Source: Sordaria brevicollis (taxonomy: Eukaryota > Ascomycota > Sordariomycetes > Sordariales > Sordariaceae). From it: 64,000 bases of DNA. Shown piece after piece: positions 25,336 to 37,400 of this stretch. Under the pieces are notes generated by a model. It was not told the origin of the DNA and made no database searches. It saw nothing but the letters and a program-made list of their open reading frames with translations. Made by a program: the position numbers and the translations under genes. Location of the stretch: NCBI GenBank assembly GCA_033439795.1, contig JAUTDP010000005.1:496001-560000 (forward strand). Reading direction: 5' to 3'. Each line of letters starts with the position of its first letter. Positions within the stretch are counted from its first letter, which is position 1.

Positions 25336-27990
25336 CTTTTTGAATAAATACTTTTAATTATCTCAATTACTGTATATTATATTACGTTATATTTTTATTA
25401 CTGAATATTACTTCGGTAAAACCTTTTCTACCCTCTTTTTTTTTTCATTTTATATTTTTTTAATTAATTTTTATTCTTTAAAGGGTATTATCCGTTAATA
25501 TTTCTTACCTACCTTTTAGAAATAGGTATCCGATTTTTATTATTCTTTAATTAAAATGTATAAAAGTTTCTAATTATTATATTAGGGGTAAAATTTACCT
25601 TCGACGAAATTTTAATTTCAATTAGAATTTTAAAATTAAATTAATCTTTTATTATTCCGCCGGCGCTATATATTATTATATAATAATATATAATTATTAT
25701 TATTTAATATATAGTTGTAAATAAATATATTTAATATTAAATTCGGTTTATTTATATAATAATTCGAATCCTATTAAATTTAATTAATTAGCCGTATTTA
25801 TATTAATTCCTACGCGAATTTCGCTTTTAATAAATAGAATATATTTAGCGTATCGTTTATTAATACGGTAATACTATTTTTATTATTATAATTAATTTCG
25901 GTAAAAATATTATTTTTTAAATTATATTTATTATCCTCTTTACGAAAATTATAATTTAATTTATTCCTTTTAATTATTTTAATTAAGAATAAAGGGACGT
26001 TATTATTAAATATTTTAACGCGGCTCCCCTTTTTATAAATTAAAATCTTTATAAAATATATATATTAAATATTATTAATTTGGGACTTCGATTAATTAAT
26101 ATAATTTAATTTATTATAAAATAATATACGCTACGGGTATTATATTTATATTTTTCTCGGATTTGAATAAGTATTATATTATTAATTTTTAAAACTCTTT
26201 TACGAGCCCGAATTTATTTCTAAAATAGCGTTTATTACTATTAACGAACTTTATATTATTTATTAATAACGTGAATTTTATTCTTATTTTTCTAATTTCT
26301 TTTAATTTCGCTAAATTTTCCCCCTTTTTATCCTATAATTTAAATATATTATAACGTTAATTAAATTATCGGAAATATACATTCAGGAATATACCGGCTT
26401 TTACCCCCTTAATAATATTATTAATTCGTTCTAAATTATTAGGGTATTAATCGACCGTTTTAAAATTACCCTCGTTTTTAATTCTATTCTAAAAAACGAA
26501 ATATAGAATTTCGAACGCTTCGAATTCCTCTTCGTATTTATATCTAGTATTATTTAAAAGATTATTATTTATATTAACAATAAGGATTTTATTAATAAAG
26601 TAAGGAGGTATTTTATCGATATCTTTATTAAATATAGCTTCCGTATTCGGACCGAAGCGTTATTTACTATTTAAATTTATTATTCGTATATACGCCCGGT
26701 TAATTAGGATCGTTTATATTAATAATTTATTATTTTTAATTCGTAATATTGGATTATTATTTCTATTATAACGTTAAAGATAGGTATAAATATATTAAAT
26801 ATAATATATATTATATAATATAAATAAATTAAATTTAAAAACGTAGTAGATTTATAATAGCGATTTAATTACGTTATATATAGCGGCGGTAAGGGTATTA
26901 CTTATATTTTTATATTATATTAGTATTTTAATTAATTCGGAACCAATTTCGTTCTATTAATTATATTAATTACGTAATTTATTAATTTATATCTATACGA
27001 ATTTAATCTATTATTTATATTAAATGAATTATTTAATTTAATATAATTTTAACCCATTAATTAGATTATAATTTCGTATTCGGTTAAAGATTCGGTATAT
27101 AATATTTTCCCCCTTTTAAGCTTTTATTCGCGAAAATAAATTATAAAGGTAAAGGAATTTCGGGCTAAATTTATAAAAGAAATTTCCGAAATATATATAT
27201 TTATTAATATATTATATTTTTACGAAGCTTTATTTAAAATTTTATAGTATAATATTAATTATTCGAATTAAATTCGGATTGAATATTATAATATTTATAA
27301 TTATCGTTTTAATCGAATAGAAGAATTGCTTCCGAAACCGAAAAAGAAATTCGGTATTCCGATTATTACTAGTAAGGTAGGATTATTCCTAACTTAATTC
27401 GAGAATTTCTTCCTAGTACGAATTATATTTACATTTATATTTCTAAATATAAATTTCTAATTATTTTATTCTATTATTATTTTACCCGAAGTATATTAAT
27501 AAGTAATACGCTTTATAGTCGGGAAATAAAGGGTATTAATACGGACGATTTCGTATTTTATTATAAGTATACTAATATTAAATAATTAAAAGTATTTAGA
27601 ATAATATAGTACCGATTTTATATTTAAATATATTAAACTATATATAATATTAATTATATAACCGAGTAAGCGTAAGAATATTTATACTATTAATATTATA
27701 AATAATAGAAATAGCTAAATTCGGCCTACTTTTATTATAAATTGGTTTAATTCGGTTTTATATATTACCGCGGCCTTAACGTTCGTTTCTTCGCCCGGGC
27801 CTATTCGGCGTTCCGTTTATATAGTAGCAAATTAAAAATTTAAATACAATAGGCGATAGGCGCCTTTATAAATATATATATTAATTAAATAGTAATTTTT
27901 TTTAAAAATCTTATGATTATTAAAATATTATTTAGATTAGAATAATTAATCGAATTTTAATAGTTTTAAATATAATTTACTATTATTTAG
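25336..27990. other. RIP-degraded DNA, identity not readable
   Basis: Extremely AT-rich, CA and TG nearly absent, CG retained, stops in all frames. Presumably one or more repeated elements; no protein motif or terminal repeat could be assigned by eye. Confidence 0.7.
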
Positions 27991-27995
27991 GTTAG

Positions 27996-28229
27996 TAATA
28001 CCGGCCCCATGTAATTATCTATAGATTTCCAGAGGAGAAGGTCACAGACCTTCCTCACCCCGGCAGGCACTTGCCTACCAGGCTCTTTCTTAGACATGCC
28101 CGATAAGATAACGGTTGACCATGAGGATAAAAACCTCTAGATGGCAACCGTTCCTCTTCAAGACCCTCTTAGAGGGGCATCACTCTTTACAATACAATAT
28201 TTTACCAGACTCTGGGTGATCCCGCATCA
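27996..28229. mobile_element. Solo LTR, little affected by RIP
   Basis: A 234 bp base-balanced island inside RIP-degraded DNA. It is flanked by GTTAG on both sides (27,991-27,995 and 28,230-28,234), a 5 bp target duplication. Its ends read TAAT (TGAT with one G-to-A) and ATCA, the short inverted repeat expected of an LTR. There is no internal region and no second LTR in the window, so it is best explained as a solo LTR left by recombination. A GATAAAA TATA-like box lies near 28,125. Its small size may have let it escape RIP, which normally needs longer homology, or it arrived after its surroundings were mutated. Confidence 0.75.
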
Positions 28230-28234
28230 GTTAG

Positions 28235-31200
28235 AATAATTCGCGAATATATTTTAATTTAAATAATATTATATAATATATCCCTCTTTATATATTATTA
28301 TTATATATTTTTATTTTAATTATAATAAAATATTATAGTCGTTATATTATTATTATCCGCCCGCTAATTATTAAAAATTATAATACTTTAATTACGAAAC
28401 GCTAAATTTATTTAAATTTTAATAGTCCTTAGGATAAATATAAATATAATTGTATATAATTTCGTAAATTTTATTAAAGAGATAATATATAACGTAATAT
28501 AAATATTTAATTTATTTCCGTAAATCTTTTATAATTTATAATTCTATAGCCGATTCCGCTTTTTATTTATATACTTTTATAATATTTATTTAAAAGACCG
28601 TTTCGAATACGTTTATATTAGGGCTAGGAGGGAATTTATAAACGTTATTACTTATATTAAATTATCGATAATAGGTCTATTTATTTAGCTTTATACCTAT
28701 TGCGTAATTAAGGGTTAATACGTTTTTAAAAACGGTAGGGGTAGAGGGTTATTTATAAAATTAGACGTAAATATATTACGCAGTAATAAATTTAATAACT
28801 TCGATATTAGCCTTTAGGGGGAGAGTAAAAATTGCCTAAATTACAACCTATATAGAAATAATATAGGGCCGGCGGCGTAAGGAATTGGGGATATAATTAT
28901 TAAAATAAATTAAGCGATATTGGGTATATATTACTTATTTTTTAATTTTAGGAATATATTCGTTATATAAAGATTAAAATAATTAGAAGTCTTTTTTTTT
29001 AATATACGTTATTATTATAATATATAGAGGTTATAAGAAGGGAAGAAGATATAAGTAATTATCGAAGAGTTTAAACGAAGGAAAGATATAGTATATATTA
29101 TATCCGCGTAAAAGTTACGTACTATTAGCGTAGGATTTAGAATAGATCCCCTATACTTTATTAATATATAAATTAAATAATATTGAAATAGTATAATAAA
29201 TATAGAAAATACGCTTTTAATTTTTTAATTATTATTTTATATTATATTTAGAAAATTGGGTATTTTTTTACCCTTTTTTAAAATCCCTACCCCTAGTTTA
29301 ATATATTAATTAAAGACCGTTTTAACTTTTATCCGTATAATAGGAATTTTTACGTTTAATTTAATTTCGAAAATATATATTACGTTATAAAACGTTTCCG
29401 TATAATATATAGGGGTATTTTTATTAATTTTTAAATATAGTATTTCGAAATATATATTAATAAAATAAATAGGTGCCTTTATAGCGTTTATCTTAGCTTT
29501 TATATATTTAAATTAGCGTTTTAATTTATTTAAATTATTAATTAGTACGTTACGTTATATATTCTTTAAGTAGTAAATCCTTTAATTAATATTATTGAGT
29601 GTAATTAAGATTTATATTTCGCGAATAGATTCCGATAATATATTTTTATAATATATAGGTATTATATTATAAATATTAATATACGTACGGTATTTTATTT
29701 ATAAGGGAGGATTTACCTTCCCCGTTATTTAATATAAATTAAAGTAAAGGGGTAAATAAAAAGCGAAATATATTTATTATTTTTATATTATTTCCCTTTC
29801 TTTTATATTAATCCGGCGGATATTATAATTCCTATAGAATTAAATTATTAAAAGTAGAAACCGGGATACGCTTTTTTTAATTGAGGGGGAGGGTTCGAAA
29901 TATTTATTTAAAATATAACCGTTTTTCGTTTTATATTATAATTTCTTTAAGCGGTAATTTTTCGAATAGTTTTGCGGTGGGGTATTTTAAATAATTATTA
30001 AATTGGGTTATTAATTCCTTTTATTTTACTTTTTTGTTATTTATATAATTAATTTCAATTTTAAATTATATTACCCATTTAGTAAATAAGGGTTAAGCGA
30101 TAAAGGCTTCGTATAATAAAAATTTAAATGTGCGTAATATAATATTCGGCGTATAATTAATTATATATTTTATTTAATTTTTTTATAGAAGAATTTAAAT
30201 AGCGGGGCGTAATTTAATCGAAGCCGGCTATATAAATAGTATATTAGCGTAAAGGAAGTTAAACGCTTTAATTTCGAAATATATTTATAATTATAAATAG
30301 TAATTTTATAGCCGTTTTAATAAAGATTGAATTATTAAAACGGTAGACTAATAAAATTGGCTTGGGTTATTCGTTTTTAATATTTAAAAGTCGAGGGGCC
30401 CTAAAATTAAATAATACGGAATTTTTATATTAAAGCCGGATTTTACCCGTAGGAAGCGAATTTTATAAGCGATTTATATATATTTAATAGGAATCCGAAC
30501 ATTAAAGATTTTAGGGGGTGGGTCCCCTTTTATATTATAATAGAAAGGAAGATAATTTAAATTATCGAAAAGCGGGAGCGGGTTTTTTTATTTTTAAAGT
30601 ATTAATATAATTATTAAAACGAACCGGATATTATTTATTTTATTAATTTAATTATTTCCCTTTTTAAAACGTTTTTCATTAATAATTAATACGTTATAAT
30701 TTAGAAGGGGATGTAAATTTCGAATCCCGGCGCTATTTATAAGTAATTCGTTATTATATATTATTTTTATTTTCCTCTTTTTAAATAATTGTTAAATAAT
30801 AAAGTACGCTTTTAATTTACTATTCCGATTATTAAATTTAATATTTTCGTAGATTAGACCCCGATCCCTATTGGATTTAATATTTTTATAGGATTAAAAG
30901 CTATTAGAATTATTCGGTTATTAAATATATAAATTAAACGAATTTATTAGATATAAATAATAAGATATTTATATATTAAGGATAATAGTATCCGTATTAT
31001 TATTTTTAGAGGTATCCTTTATAATAATATATTTATTATTTTGTTCGATAGGTTTATTTACGAAACGAATAATAAATTAAAGGTTTAGGGGTTGTTTATA
31101 ATACGTTAAAAATATTAAAATATTTATAATATAATTAGCGAAAGGTTAAATAAGGTATTTTAATAATTAAACGGTAATACGAAGTAATAAATTAATATCC

Positions 31201-32340
31201 GTAGGTTATATTTAGAGGCGTAAATAGAAGGTAGAAAACGAAATTTACCCGCGAAATGAATAATAAATTAAAGATTTAAGGGCCGTTCGTAATACGTTAT
31301 AAGGATTAAAAATATTTATTAATATAATATATAAAAGGCTAAATAAAATATTTTAATAATTAAATACGAGAAGATATAATAATAATTAATAATTGTAAAT
31401 CGTATTTAAAAGTGTAAAGAATAGTAAGGGGTAAAAAATATAGGGAATAAATTGGAATTAAGAAGGAGGGAGGTTTTAGGAAATAAAATCGGAGGCGAAG
31501 CGATTTCGTTTTATTTTTTGAATTTTCCGTTAGATTATATTATTTATAAATTTTATTATATATTTTAGCGTTATTAATTATCCTTTTAAAATATATTTTA
31601 TATATTATTTTAATAACGAATTATATATTAGGGATTTTCTTTATCGAAATAATAATATTTATATAGGACGCTATATAGGGCGTTAAAAATAAATATTAAA
31701 GGGAAATTCTACGTAAGTACGTAAATATATTAAATTGGAATATATCCGATGTTTAGTTATTAGTCTATAATATTAGCGTTAAATTTATTGAATAGAGTTC
31801 GTCCGCTATACCGCTCTTTTTATTTTATTACCGGTTATTAATCGAGGTATTATATATTTTTAATAATAAACCTGTAAAGTAATTTACCCTAATTATATAT
31901 ATATAATTCTTAATTTAATATTTATTTTATACCGATTAGCGTATCGAATAGGGGTTTAACTATATATTCTTATAAATATAATCGTTAAGCGAACGAATTA
32001 AATAATTTTTTATATTTTAATAAGTGGGGTATTATAAGTAAAAAGTAATTAAAATAAGTATCGGTAATATATTATCCTAATTTATTATATTATTAATTTT
32101 TTTATTCGTAGTTTTTTGTAAAATTATTTAATAAAGTGCTTTAATCTTAAATAAGCGATATTAATCGTTAAATTTATGATTATAAATAATTGTTATATAA
32201 TAATTAAATATTTATTTATTATTATAAATTATAATAGGTAAAATTTATTATTTATTTATAATTTCTATTTATAAATTCTATCCTAAAATTCTTACCCTAA
32301 TAATTAATAAAATAAAGTAAGAATTATATATTACGTAAAA
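28235..32340. other. RIP-degraded DNA with a 191 bp tandem duplication
   Basis: No gene can be supported. A diverged direct duplication (31,050-31,190 and 31,241-31,385, offset 191 bp, sharing AATAATAAATTAAAG) is the only internal structure I see. Confidence 0.6.
31050..31385. repeat. Diverged 191 bp tandem duplication
   Basis: Two copies offset by 191 bp, aligned through AATAATAAATTAAAG, AATACGTTA and a TATTTTAATAATTAAA stretch. The differences are mostly C/T or G/A, so the duplication preceded RIP. Confidence 0.6.
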
Positions 32341-32349
32341 TTTATTTAT

Positions 32350-33470
32350 TATTTATTTTTTTACGCTATAATTTAAATATATTGTAATTTAATAATTTTT
32401 ATTTGAAGAATATACGTAATTACTACTTTAGTAAAATAGGAAGGTAGTTTAACCGCCGCTTTACCGTCCTTTTTATTTATTATAAAACTATATCCGTAAT
32501 TATAAGCCTAAATATATTCTTCTAATTCTAAATAAGATTTCCTACCGTTATTTAATAAATTAATTATACGCTATATAATAAGGTTATATTATTGGGCGAT
32601 ATAAATTATTAAATAGATAGTGGTATTAAAAACCTTTTTCTACCCGGTAATATATACCTTTTGAATCGGCCTTTTATTAATATTATTAATATACTATTTA
32701 TCCTTTAAGTGTTAAATAGTAATATAAAATTCTTGAATTATTTTAGCCTTTTCGTCGTATTTAACCTTTTAAAGAATAAGTTTATATATTAGGGATTAAA
32801 TAATAATTCTATCCCCTATTAATTCGGTCTTAGCTTTTTATAATTCTTTAGCCAGAAAACTAATAACGACGATATTTAGAACGTCCTTTAAATTAATTAA
32901 AACGATAGAAAGTATATTTTCTATTTATTTAATATAATCCGCTATTAAAATACGTTCGGTATAAATATTATTAAGAGAATTATTAACCAGTATATTAAAT
33001 ATAACGACGTTATTACTTTTAGTATTAATTATTACGTTTATTAGAGAAGCGATAATAATCGCTTTTCCGTTATTAATATTATTTATATTCGGGGATCCGA
33101 TAATTATTATTTTATTAAAAATAATCGCTTATTTAAGGTTATTTTCGTCCTTACGAAATATTATTTTAATTATAATATTCTTAATCGCTCTATTAGGAGT
33201 AATTATTTACTTAGGGTTATTTTCGTTTTTGCGAAATATTATTTTAATTATAATATTATTAATTATTCTATTAAGAATAATTATTTATTTAAGGTTATTT
33301 TCGTCTTTGCGAAATATTATTTTAATTATAATATTATTAATCGTTCTATTAAGAATAATTATTTATTTAGGGTTATTTTTATCCTTACGAAATATTATTT
33401 TAATTATAATAATATTAATAGGTTGTATTAAATTTATTTTATTGAAATTTAAATATAATTTTGCAATTTA
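32350..33470 (-). pseudogene. Near-open minus-strand frame with 26-residue repeats, unknown protein
   Basis: One minus-strand frame can be followed for more than 300 codons in which nearly every stop is TAA or TAG at a place where RIP of a Gln codon (CAA/CAG) would put it. This is what a once-intact gene looks like after RIP. The upstream part is made of four 26-residue repeats with the core FRKDENN.K. The downstream part is hydrophilic and Lys/Asn-rich, including ELQKAKTELIGDR when stops are read as Gln. No family is recognised. It lies downstream of the decayed SNF2 gene on the same strand, so it could be that protein's C-terminal extension or a partner gene of the same element. Confidence 0.5.
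33105..33430. repeat. 78 bp in-frame minisatellite, four copies
   Basis: Landmarks such as GGTTATTTT recur at about 33,137, 33,215, 33,293 and 33,371, an exact 78 bp spacing. As 78 is divisible by three, the repeat encodes 26 residues per unit in the minus frame (FRKDENN core). An accidental plus-strand ORF of 80 codons (33,229-33,471) also follows the repeat and is strongly hydrophobic; I regard it as a by-product of AT-richness. Confidence 0.85.
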
Positions 33471-34899
33471 AATATACTATTTAATATTATTTATCAGTTT
33501 AGGGTATCGTTTTTTTAACGCTTTTATAAATTAATTATAATTAATTTAAAAAATACGTAATTCGGTTTTAATAATATAGGGTTGCTAATTAATATTATTA
33601 ATATTAAAGGTATTTTTATCCGCAATTATATTTTTTAGTACGTAGGTTTATTTAAAAGCCTACCGAAGGATTTTTATATATTTAAAATAAGAATTTTCTA
33701 AAGTAACTTTACCCTTTAAATTATTAAATTTATTTTCGCTTTAAATTTTACGAATATATATAAATATAAAATAAATTTTCTAGGCGTTAAAATATTTATT
33801 AGCGAATCCTTATTCGAAAAATTCTATACGTTTAAATATTTAAATAAGGATATTATCCGGAACGAAATTATTAATTTTATTATTAATAACCTATTTAGAA
33901 AGTTTCATCGTTATAAGGTCTATAAGGTTCGTAGCCGTAATAATTTTTATACGGTTAAAATATATTTTTATTATTAATTCGAAATAGGTATTAAAATTAT
34001 TATCGTCGTTTTTTATATTAAATAATATAAGGGTTACAATTATATTTAGGGTATTATTAGCTTTATAACGTTTAATATTACCCTATTTTTAAATAGAATT
34101 AGGGGATTTTACCCGCTTTATTATAACCGAATTAATAATAATTTAAAGCGGCGTATGGGAATTTTCTTTAATATTTATTAATTAAAAATTTTTAAAAACT
34201 TTCCGTACGCGCGTAAATTATTTAACGGTCTTTTTCGATAATAGTATATTAAATTATTTTTTAATAAAATTATTTATAATCCTTTTTATTTTAATATTTA
34301 ATTCTTCCGGTATAAATTCGGCCTTCGGTTTACGGCCTTCCGCATTAAAGGTTATATTCTATTTATTAAAGAGCGAAATTCTATTTACCTCTTTAATATA
34401 TTTTATAATATTTAATTTCGAATTATTAATAGCGGGCTTTAAAAACCTATTTAATAGTTTATAAATGTAAATTTTTATTTATTTTAAAGCGTTTTAAATA
34501 TTTTCTACCTATTTAAATTTTCGATTATTATTGGCGAAATAAAATTTAATTAAAGGGAAGGCCTCTTCTAACCGAATTTAATCGATTTTATTGGTATTTT
34601 TATTTTTAATAGTAATTATAATAAGTAATAATACCTTCGAATAAAAATTATTTATTATACGTATTCGAGGCGAAAAATAATTATTAATATTTTAAAGGGT
34701 TTTAATAATTTAGGCGAAATGATTAAAATCCTATAATAATAGATATTTCGCGGCCTCGTAATTTATTAATATTTTAAAATATTATTCTACTTCGGCCGGA
34801 ATACTTTTGGCCGTTAAATTATAATTAAATATAAATTCGTAAATTTATTAACTAAATTATTAATAGATATTACTATAATTAAAATATAAAATCGTTATT

Positions 34900-37400
34900 A
34901 TAATTATAATATAAGAATAATTTACTTTATATGGAATCTTCTTTTTAATTTAATTATAAATTATATTATATATAGTAAATGATTATTATTCTACGATATT
35001 TTACTATTTAATTCTATAAAGGCGGCCTATATATTAAAGTATTATATTAATATTCTAAATAAAATTTGAATTAATATTAATATAATATTAATAATATAAA
35101 TTTAAATTTACGGCGTTAATAATAAAATTAAAGATTAAAACGTATAAGTACTATCCCGGTTAATTCTATTTAGCGATAATTTCGTTATATTAAGTATACG
35201 TTTAATTATTATAAATTATTTCAATTTTTAACCCGACCTTCCGGAGGAGTATCTATAATATTTTATATTTATATTAGTATATAATTAAATTTTATTCTAA
35301 TTAGAATATAGGGTCGTAATTTTAATTATAATTAAAATAAGAGGATTTATATTTAAAATTAAAGCGAATTTGCTATTATAAAAACGTACTTCTTCTTTAC
35401 GTAAATTATAGTATATTTAATTATTATTTAAGCGAATAAAGGTAATTTTAAAAACGTTTATTTTAATATTTAAGTTTTATTTATATATAGTATAAAAGAT
35501 ATATCCTTTATTAAATTAACGAACGTATATAATAAATTACCGTTAATATTAAATTTAATAATTTTATTAATAACGTCGATTCCTAAATGGGTTTTTTATA
35601 TATATAATTACGAATTAAAGTAATTAAATTTTTCACGTTTCTTCTTCTAAAATTCTTTAAAAGAGTATACGTAATTGGTTATAAATTACCCCCCTATAAT
35701 AGAATCGTAGAATAATATCCTTAACCCTTTAATATTTTATATTAAAAATTAATTTAAACGGATTAAAATTATATTAAGGGCAATTCGCTTATTACTCCTT
35801 TTAATAATAAGGGGGTTAATATTTTTAATTTTAAAATTATAAGGATTTATAAAAATATTTTTAACAATTTTATCGGTAATTAATTATACTTCTTCTTTTT
35901 TTAATTTTTATTCGAAATAAATAGAATATACTTTTATAATAAGGATATCGGCGGATAAATATATTATTATACCGTTAAAGAAGCGTATAAAGGTCGTTAT
36001 TTTCCGATTAATAATTATTATTTTAATATAATTTATAATTTAAATAAATAGGCTGGCTATAACCCTATTAAAGTCCATTATCGAAATAGTTTATTAGATA
36101 TTTAAATAGAGAAATTATTATTTATAACCTTATTTAATTTTAATTTTTTAAAGGGCGTCTTTAATAGCCCGTAACGTCCCTACTTAAATAATATTATTGG
36201 GACCGTCGTTATAAGAATTAATATATTCGTAATTATTTATTAATTTTATAATTAATTTATATTTAGCCGGGAATTTAAAAACGCCCTTTAAATATAATTC
36301 CTAAATTAAATTAGTAAACGATAGGATATCCCCGAGACGATTTAATATAAGAGTTGTAAAATATAGTAAGTGGGTTAAAGTAAGTAATACTTTAATTACT
36401 TTAATAATCGTCGAATTAATATTGTTCGTAAATTAGGCCTTATTGATAATAATATTCTAGAATTTAACGTTTTTAATCGTTATAATATTAATTTTAATAA
36501 TCTATATAATATATATTTTTTTAGGCCTATAAAATATTAATATATTATATTTATTACTTTTATTATAATAAAAACGGGAATTTTAATTAGAGTAAAGATT
36601 TATTAATTTTAAATATTTAAAGAGTTACTTTCGGGGTTAACGTTATTTTTTAATTCTCCAACCTCTTTTTCGGCTATATTTATAGTACTAACTAAATTAT
36701 TATTTTTATTATTTAATTATTTATCGTTTATTTCGTCGTCGTTTTCGTCGGATTAATTAAGTTCTTCTAATTATTTACTATTTAAATTAATTTCCGTACG
36801 CCCCTTTATATTAATATAAAATAAATTATAATCCTTAGGGGTATTATATTTTAAAATAGATTTCTTATTTTTAATTATTTACCGTTTAACGACGGTAGAG
36901 GCCGTAATTAAAATAATAATTTTAATTATTATAAAATCTCCTCTTTTTTTTATATATTCCTATATTAAATTATTAAATCCTAATATAGTTAATATACGCG
37001 CCCTTTTTATATTAATTTTTGGTATTTAATTGGGATTTTAATATTAAATTTAAAATTTTAAATCGTTAAACGTTTAATAGAATTCGGTAAATATTTAGAG
37101 TATTAGGGATAGTAGGAATATAATAAAGTTCGGGTAAGCTTTAATTAATTTCCTTTATTCATAATCGGATTTAAATTGTAAATATTATATTAAGAGTACC
37201 GTATTATAAATTAACGTTTTCCCCGTACCGACTTTATTCGTAAATATAACGTTACGAAAAAGAGAATTTAATAATTTATAAATAATATAAATATTTATTA
37301 AAAATTAATATTAATTTAATATTATTATAATTAGAGTAATTAAATTAATTATAATTAAAGTAAAATAAATTTACCGGTAATTTAATAAGCGAAAAAATTA
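34900..37400 (-). pseudogene. SNF2-family helicase-like ATPase, destroyed by RIP
   Basis: Minus-strand remnant of a chromatin-remodelling-type ATPase. Motif I (37,215-37,238) reads TNKVGTGKT, which is the SNF2 signature ADEVGTGKT after three G-to-A codon changes. Motif Ia follows as a PNFII...SLIL stretch (LIIVPPSLILQW-like). Motif II (36,430-36,453) reads IIINKA then stop, the image of IIIDEAQ. Motif III follows at 36,325-36,380 (LLTLTH...ILNRLGDILSF, the LTGTPI.NRL.D block). An acidic Asp/Glu/Asn linker lies between motifs Ia and II (about 36,720-36,780). The helicase C-terminal half should lie toward 34.9-36 kb but is not resolved. The order of blocks and the consistent frame make the family call firm. 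RIP implies it was repeated in the genome. Confidence 0.75.

Noticed and set aside
33105..33430. A CRISPR-like array
   Set aside because: Units are contiguous 78 bp minisatellite copies with no unique spacers, and the genome is eukaryotic.
33229..33471. 80-codon plus-strand ORF, strongly hydrophobic and repetitive
   Set aside because: It follows the 78 bp minisatellite in AT-saturated DNA where Ile/Leu codons are inevitable; the minus frame explains the stops better.
37200..37260. GTGKT P-loop first read as a PIF1 helicase, which would have implied an autonomous Helitron
   Set aside because: The residues before it fit the SNF2 ADE.GTGKT signature, and the downstream SLIL.., DEAQ-like and LTGTPI.N-like blocks are SNF2 motifs, not PIF1.
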